Source: Actinomycetota bacterium (GTDB lineage: Bacteria > Actinomycetota > Thermoleophilia > UBA2241). From it: a stretch of DNA of 24,848 nt. A program made the translations under genes and the position numbers. The DNA is taken from NCBI GenBank assembly GCA_003132645.1, contig PKYM01000150.1:8121-32968 (forward strand), read 5' to 3'. Each line of letters begins with the position of its first letter. Positions within the stretch are counted from its first letter, which is position 1. The notes beneath the pieces were generated by a model. That model did not search any database, was not told the DNA's origin, and saw only the letters and a program-made list of their open reading frames with translations. Positions 21,665-24,848 of this stretch are shown piece after piece.

Positions 21665-22930
21665 ATGAGTCGCAGATGGTGGGCCGTTCTCGTGGTCGCC
21701 GTGCTGGCCGCCGCGGCGGTAACGGTGGGTATTGCAACAAGCAGGGCGCAAGGCAGCGCGACCTCGCTCCGGCCGATCAGCGCCGCGAAGCTGCTGGCCC
21801 GCGTCGCCGGTGCCGCCAAGACGATGACAGCCGTGAGCGGCGACGTCTCCTGGAGCAACGGCCTGATCCCGGGCTCGGATCTGACCGGCCTGCTGAGCGG
21901 ACAGGGCTCCGCCCCGACCAGCCTCAGCGGCCTCGCGCTCGGCGGCTCGGGACGTCTGTGGTTCCAGCAGGGCAGCGGCCTGCGCCTTGAGTCGCAGGGC
22001 AGCGGCTCGGATTTCGTCGTGGTCGCCGGTAAGAGCGGCATCTGGAGCTACAGCTCGGCGAACAGCACGGCGACGCACTACGCGCAGCTGCCGGTCGCCT
22101 CCGCCGCAGCTTCATCCGGTCCGCGCCCGCAGACCAGTCCCAGCGACCCTCTGGCCGCGATCACCGCCGGTCTCCAGCACTTCGCCTCGACCGGCACAGT
22201 CACGATGAGCGGCTAGGCTACGGTCGCCGGCGAGCCGAGCTACCTGCTGACCATGACCCCCACGTCGGCCACCACGACCGTCGGCTCGGTCCGGGTGGCC
22301 ATCGACGCCAAGACCTTCGTGCCGCTGCGCGTGCAGGTCTTCGCCAAGGGCGACACGACACCGGCACTGTCCGCCGGGTTCACGAGCGTGTCGTACGGAC
22401 GCCTGAGCGACAGCCTGTTTGCCTTCACGCCACCGTCCGGCGTGACCGTGCACGAGCAGGCGCTGCCCTCACCGCAGAGCCTGTTCGGCGGCGCGACCGC
22501 GGCCAAACCCGCGACCCCCAGGCCGCTCACACTCGCCCAGGCCACGGCAAAGGCCGGCAGCTACGGCCTCACCCTCGCCGTCCCCCAGCGGTGCGGGCTG
22601 CCGAGCGCGCTGCCCTTCGCAGGCGCCACGGTGACCGCGCCCACCAAGGCACACGCTGCCACAGCGGTGCTGCACTACGGCGCCGGGTTCGGCTCCGTCG
22701 TGCTCGTCGAGTCGCAGGGGGTGTCGAGTCAGTCCGCGGGCCTGCAGCAGCAGATCGCGCACCTGCCGCGGGGCCTGGTGACCACGACGACCATCGCCGG
22801 CGCGCCCGGTTACGAGCTGCAGACGCCGCTTCTCAACATCGCCGCCTGGCGGCACGGCACGATAACCGCCGCGGCTGCCGGCCCTGTGCCACAGGCGTTG
22901 CTCGGTCAGTTCCTGGCTGCGATCCACTAG
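21665..22930 (+). pseudogene. LolA/RseB-like exported protein interrupted by an in-frame amber codon
   Basis: A signal-peptide or anchor segment (SRRWWAVLVVAVLAAAAVTV) opens a secreted beta-rich protein of the LolA-like / DUF2092 sort (WFQQGSGLRLESQGSGSDFV, then SYLLTMTPTSATTTVGSVRV and AIDAKTFVPLRVQVFAKGD). An ideal AAAGGAGG site precedes the ATG at 21665. Codon 184 (22214-22216) is TAG, and the same frame continues for 237 sense codons to the TAG at 22928. The protein-like composition and GC3 bias are equal on both sides, and the motif order runs across the stop. The simplest reading is a recent CAG-to-TAG mutation. The second half has no ribosome site at its first ATG (22253). A truncated 183-aa product or readthrough remains possible. 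Confidence 0.75.
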
Positions 22931-22950
22931 GCCGGCGACTGTCTTCCGTC

Positions 22951-22984
22951 TGGCGAGCAGAGCGCAGTCCCCCTCTGCTCGCCA
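22951..22984. terminator. Perfect 12-bp hairpin after the LolA-like gene
   Basis: Bases 22951-22962 pair perfectly with 22973-22984 around a 10-nt loop. It lies 20 nt after the stop of the LolA-like gene, in the space before the convergent membrane-protein gene. No T-tract follows. The right arm shares its last four bases with the repeated hydG 3' end. Confidence 0.6.
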
Positions 22985-23047
22985 CGAGGTTGCTCGTCGA
23001 GCGCTTCGCCGCCATTGGTGACGGGCAGCGCGACCTGTAGTTCTGAG
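22981..23047 (+). pseudogene. Duplicated fragment of the hydG 3' end with premature stop
   Basis: This 67-bp stretch is 63/67 identical to 19994-20060. In the hydG frame it reads ATRLLVERFAAIGDGQRDL and then TAG, where hydG has TAT (Tyr). No other hydG-like sequence precedes it. It is therefore a fragment, either a scar of an insertion that duplicated the target or the tail of a lost second hydG copy. Confidence 0.9.
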
Positions 23048-23066
23048 CCGTCGCTTAGGGAACTCG

Positions 23067-23531
23067 TCACGCGGTCCCGGATGCGGCCAGGGTCGCGAGG
23101 ATCTTCTCGATGGCTGTGTCCTGGGCGGCGAGATGGGCCTGGATCTGTTTGGCCTCCTCCAGGACGGCGGCGGCATCGTTGTAGGTGGCCTCCGAACGGG
23201 CGTCGGCGGCGGCGGCCTGCACGTTCTGACCGACGATGATGATCGGCAGCAGCACCAACTGCAGGAAGGTCTGGGCGATCCAGGCGATGATGATGAGCTT
23301 GTTGCCGGTCTTGAAGGCAGACGGTGCGCTGACCAGGGCCAGCAGTGTGAACAGGTAGGCGCACCACATGGTCCCGACCACGACCGTGACCTTCAGCCCG
23401 ATCCTGGCGTTCAGGCGTCCGATCGGACCGGGACCATGCAGCGTGGCGACCGCGGCCGCGACCGTGGGCGGTCCGGCGGCCTTGCGCTTCTCGACGTGCG
23501 GGTGCTGAACGTACTCGAAGATGCCGGACAT
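23067..23531 (-). CDS. Two-helix membrane protein with C-terminal coiled coil
   Basis: A 154-aa protein with a soluble N-terminus (MSGIFEYVQHPHVEKRKAAG), two membrane helices (about 47-67 VTVVVGTMWCAYLFTLLALV and 78-100 IIIAWIAQTFLQLVLLPIII), and an Ala-rich helical tail likely to form a coiled coil (LEEAKQIQAHLAAQDTAIEK). The layout is reminiscent of DUF1003-type proteins, but I cannot confirm the family. The ATG at 23531 has GGGGAGG at 6-nt spacing. It converges with the LolA-like gene. No function assigned. Confidence 0.75.
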   Translation of the reverse strand: MSGIFEYVQHPHVEKRKAAGPPTVAAAVATLHGPGPIGRLNARIGLKVTVVVGTMWCAYLFTLLALVSAPSAFKTGNKLIIIAWIAQTFLQLVLLPIIIVGQNVQAAAADARSEATYNDAAAVLEEAKQIQAHLAAQDTAIEKILATLAASGTA

Positions 23532-23746
23532 GTGCCGCCTCCCCAGGACTGTGCCATCAGGTCAAGCTCAGTCTGAGATTCGCGCCCCGGACTGAGAAAG
23601 CCTGCTGCGCCCGCGGTGGGATGGTATGCGAGAAGACGTTCCCAGGGCGGTCGAGAGGGTCCCCTTCTTGCGCCTAGGGGGATACTCCGCAGGAAGGATC
23701 GCACGGCGACCGTGCGCAGCCCGAAAGGAAAGCAAGGAGTGAAACG

Positions 23747-24103
23747 ATGGCCATTCTGAGTGGCTCAGTCGAAGCAGATGTACCGATCCAGTTCGCGGAC
23801 CGTGAATGGAGCGAGTTCGTATGGCGCTCTCTCTATGGCAACTTCGCCAAGGGCTTTGCCGAGTACTCCTCGTCGATCACAGAGACCGACGCGGACTCCG
23901 GTACCGTGAAGTTCGAAACCGAAGGCGAGCGCCTCGTCAGGGTAACGGTCGAGGTCGACTACACGCCCCGCTCCCAGTCGGATCCGCAGGCAGAAGTCCT
24001 TCTGGCGCAGGCGCGACTTGACCGGGACCTGGCGAAGTATCGCGACTTTCTCGTGCACCGTTGCGAGCAGGAGGACTGTCGCCCAGGCCGGCCATCCGCC
24101 TGA
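23747..24103 (+). CDS. SRPBCC-like (polyketide cyclase/START-fold) small protein
   Basis: A 118-aa protein opening with ILSGSVEADVPIQFADREWS and containing VKFETEGERLVRVTVEVDYT, the alternating strands of a ligand-binding START/SRPBCC fold. A C-terminal helix (LAKYRDFLVHRCEQ) matches the long closing helix of that family. The ATG at 23747 has AAGGAG 7 nt upstream. It stands alone; it converges with the diguanylate cyclase. Ligand unknown. Confidence 0.75.
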   Translation: MAILSGSVEADVPIQFADREWSEFVWRSLYGNFAKGFAEYSSSITETDADSGTVKFETEGERLVRVTVEVDYTPRSQSDPQAEVLLAQARLDRDLAKYRDFLVHRCEQEDCRPGRPSA

Positions 24104-24177
24104 GCGATCCTGACCGGCGGCGCAGTCTGCAGACGGTGCCCTTGGGCATGTGGGATGCCGCCGCTGGCAGGTCTCGC

Positions 24178-24848
24178 TCAGGGGTCAGGGTCGGTCTCCC
24201 CCGCCACCTTTGCGAGCACGACGCGGTCGCGTCCCTCCTGCTTGGCGGCGTAGAGCGCGTCGTCGGCACGCGCGATGAGGGCGTCGGCCGCCTCGCCCAC
24301 GCAGGTCGCGGCGCCGAGGCTCACGGTGACGGCCAGCCGATGCTCCCCGACCGCTATCGCTGTCGACCCCACGGCGCCACGGATGCGTTCCAGCACTTCC
24401 CGCAGCTCGTTCTCTCCGGCGCCGGGCACGATCACGAGGAACTCCTCGCCGCCGAAGCGTCCGAAGCCGTCGTAGGGTCGCAGTGCACCCTGTGCGCGCC
24501 GCACGACCTCGCACAGTACAGCGTCGCCGGCGGCATGGCCGCAGGTATCGTTGACGCGCTTGAAGTGATCGATGTCGAGCATCCCCAGCCCTAGTCGAGA
24601 GCCCTCACGCTCGGCGCGCTGGATCTCCTGCTCGAGCTCTTTGAGAATGGCGCCACGGTTCATGATGCCCGTCAGGGCGTCCGTGCGGGCCTGGGTCTCC
24701 AGCGCGTGCTGCGCCTCGAGCAACTCGTCGTTGAGGTCCACGAGGCGCCGGCCGACCGCGAGGCGCGCGCGCAGCTCGGCAGGGTCGTAGGGCTTGCCGA
24801 CATAGTCGTCGGCGCCGGCCTCGAGGCCGACCACCACGCTCTCTTTGT
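24178..24848 (-). CDS. Receiver-GGDEF diguanylate cyclase, 5' end beyond window
   Basis: The window contains the C-terminal 222 codons. The first visible residues (VVVGLEAGADDYVGKPYDP) are the end of a response-regulator receiver domain including its conserved Lys; the phospho-acceptor Asp lies outside. A helical linker (LVDLNDELLEAQHALETQAR) leads to a GGDEF domain with TDALTGIMNR, DIDHFKRVNDTCGHAAGD and the active GGEEF motif. The RxxD inhibitory site (RPYD) lies five residues before GGEEF. It should make cyclic di-GMP from two GTP when phosphorylated, with product inhibition. The stop is at 24178-24180. Confidence 0.93.
   Translation of the reverse strand, partial: KESVVVGLEAGADDYVGKPYDPAELRARLAVGRRLVDLNDELLEAQHALETQARTDALTGIMNRGAILKELEQEIQRAEREGSRLGLGMLDIDHFKRVNDTCGHAAGDAVLCEVVRRAQGALRPYDGFGRFGGEEFLVIVPGAGENELREVLERIRGAVGSTAIAVGEHRLAVTVSLGAATCVGEAADALIARADDALYAAKQEGRDRVVLAKVAGETDPDP

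Noticed and set aside
22214..22216. Pyrrolysine insertion at the amber codon, suggested by the MttB-family gene in the same window.
   Set aside because: The MttB homologue has no in-frame UAG, no pylS/pylT/pylBCD genes are visible, and the interrupted protein is an exported LolA-like protein, not a methylamine methyltransferase.

Overview
The window is high-GC DNA that looks actinobacterial (Actinomycetota), perhaps from a deep-branching soil or sediment lineage. The evidence is strong G/C bias at third codon positions, frequent GTG starts, a PdtaS/PdtaR-type (HisKA_2 kinase plus ANTAR regulator) two-component pair and MalT-like LuxR regulation. No marker gene fixes the lineage, so this is an inference. 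Most genes are metabolic or regulatory. No integrase, transposase, CRISPR array or rRNA gene is visible.

Layout. (1) 1-2647, minus strand: an enolase-superfamily enzyme followed by a pyrrolysine-free MttB-family (trimethylamine/betaine) methyltransferase. (2) 2984-4353: a LUD-domain protein convergent with an unrecognised 229-aa protein. (3) 4479-6879: a sensor kinase and ANTAR antiterminator transcribed leftward, divergent from a leader RNA carrying a textbook-like ANTAR target (two hairpins with A1/G4 hexaloops, the second overlapping an intrinsic terminator) in front of a 52-aa gene of unknown function. (4) 7010-8994: a small dimeric alpha-beta-barrel-type protein and a class V aminotransferase / molybdenum-cofactor-sulfurase-like enzyme. 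(5) 9134-12014, minus strand: a corrinoid protein, a UroD-type methyltransferase and a GAF-SpoIIE phosphatase, chained by GTGA overlaps. (6) 12186-14776, minus strand: an NTF2-like protein, a sulfite-oxidase-family molybdoenzyme and a zinc alcohol dehydrogenase. (7) 14777-15793: a truncated tRNA-Cys (3' half only), a small Cys-rich protein and a small hypothetical protein. (8) 15846-18089: a large LuxR/MalT-type regulator. (9) 18144-23047: a degraded secreted-protein fragment; a TM1266-type regulator overlapping hydG ([FeFe]-hydrogenase maturase); and a segment of about 2.9 kb with an HtrA-like protease and an amber-interrupted LolA-like protein, bounded by two copies of the last 67 bp of hydG. 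(10) 23067-24848: a two-helix membrane protein, an SRPBCC-like protein and a partial receiver-GGDEF protein.

How the genes fit together. MttB-like, corrinoid and UroD-like proteins are components of a one-carbon corrinoid methyl-transfer route, although they lie in two separated operons. HydG with a TM1266 protein points to [FeFe]-hydrogenase maturation, but hydA, hydE and hydF are not in the window. The most striking unit is region 3: a self-contained predicted circuit in which a kinase and ANTAR protein would control a neighbouring tiny gene by transcription antitermination. Two other structures suggest past DNA acquisition: the tRNA-Cys 3' half and the repeated hydG 3' end.
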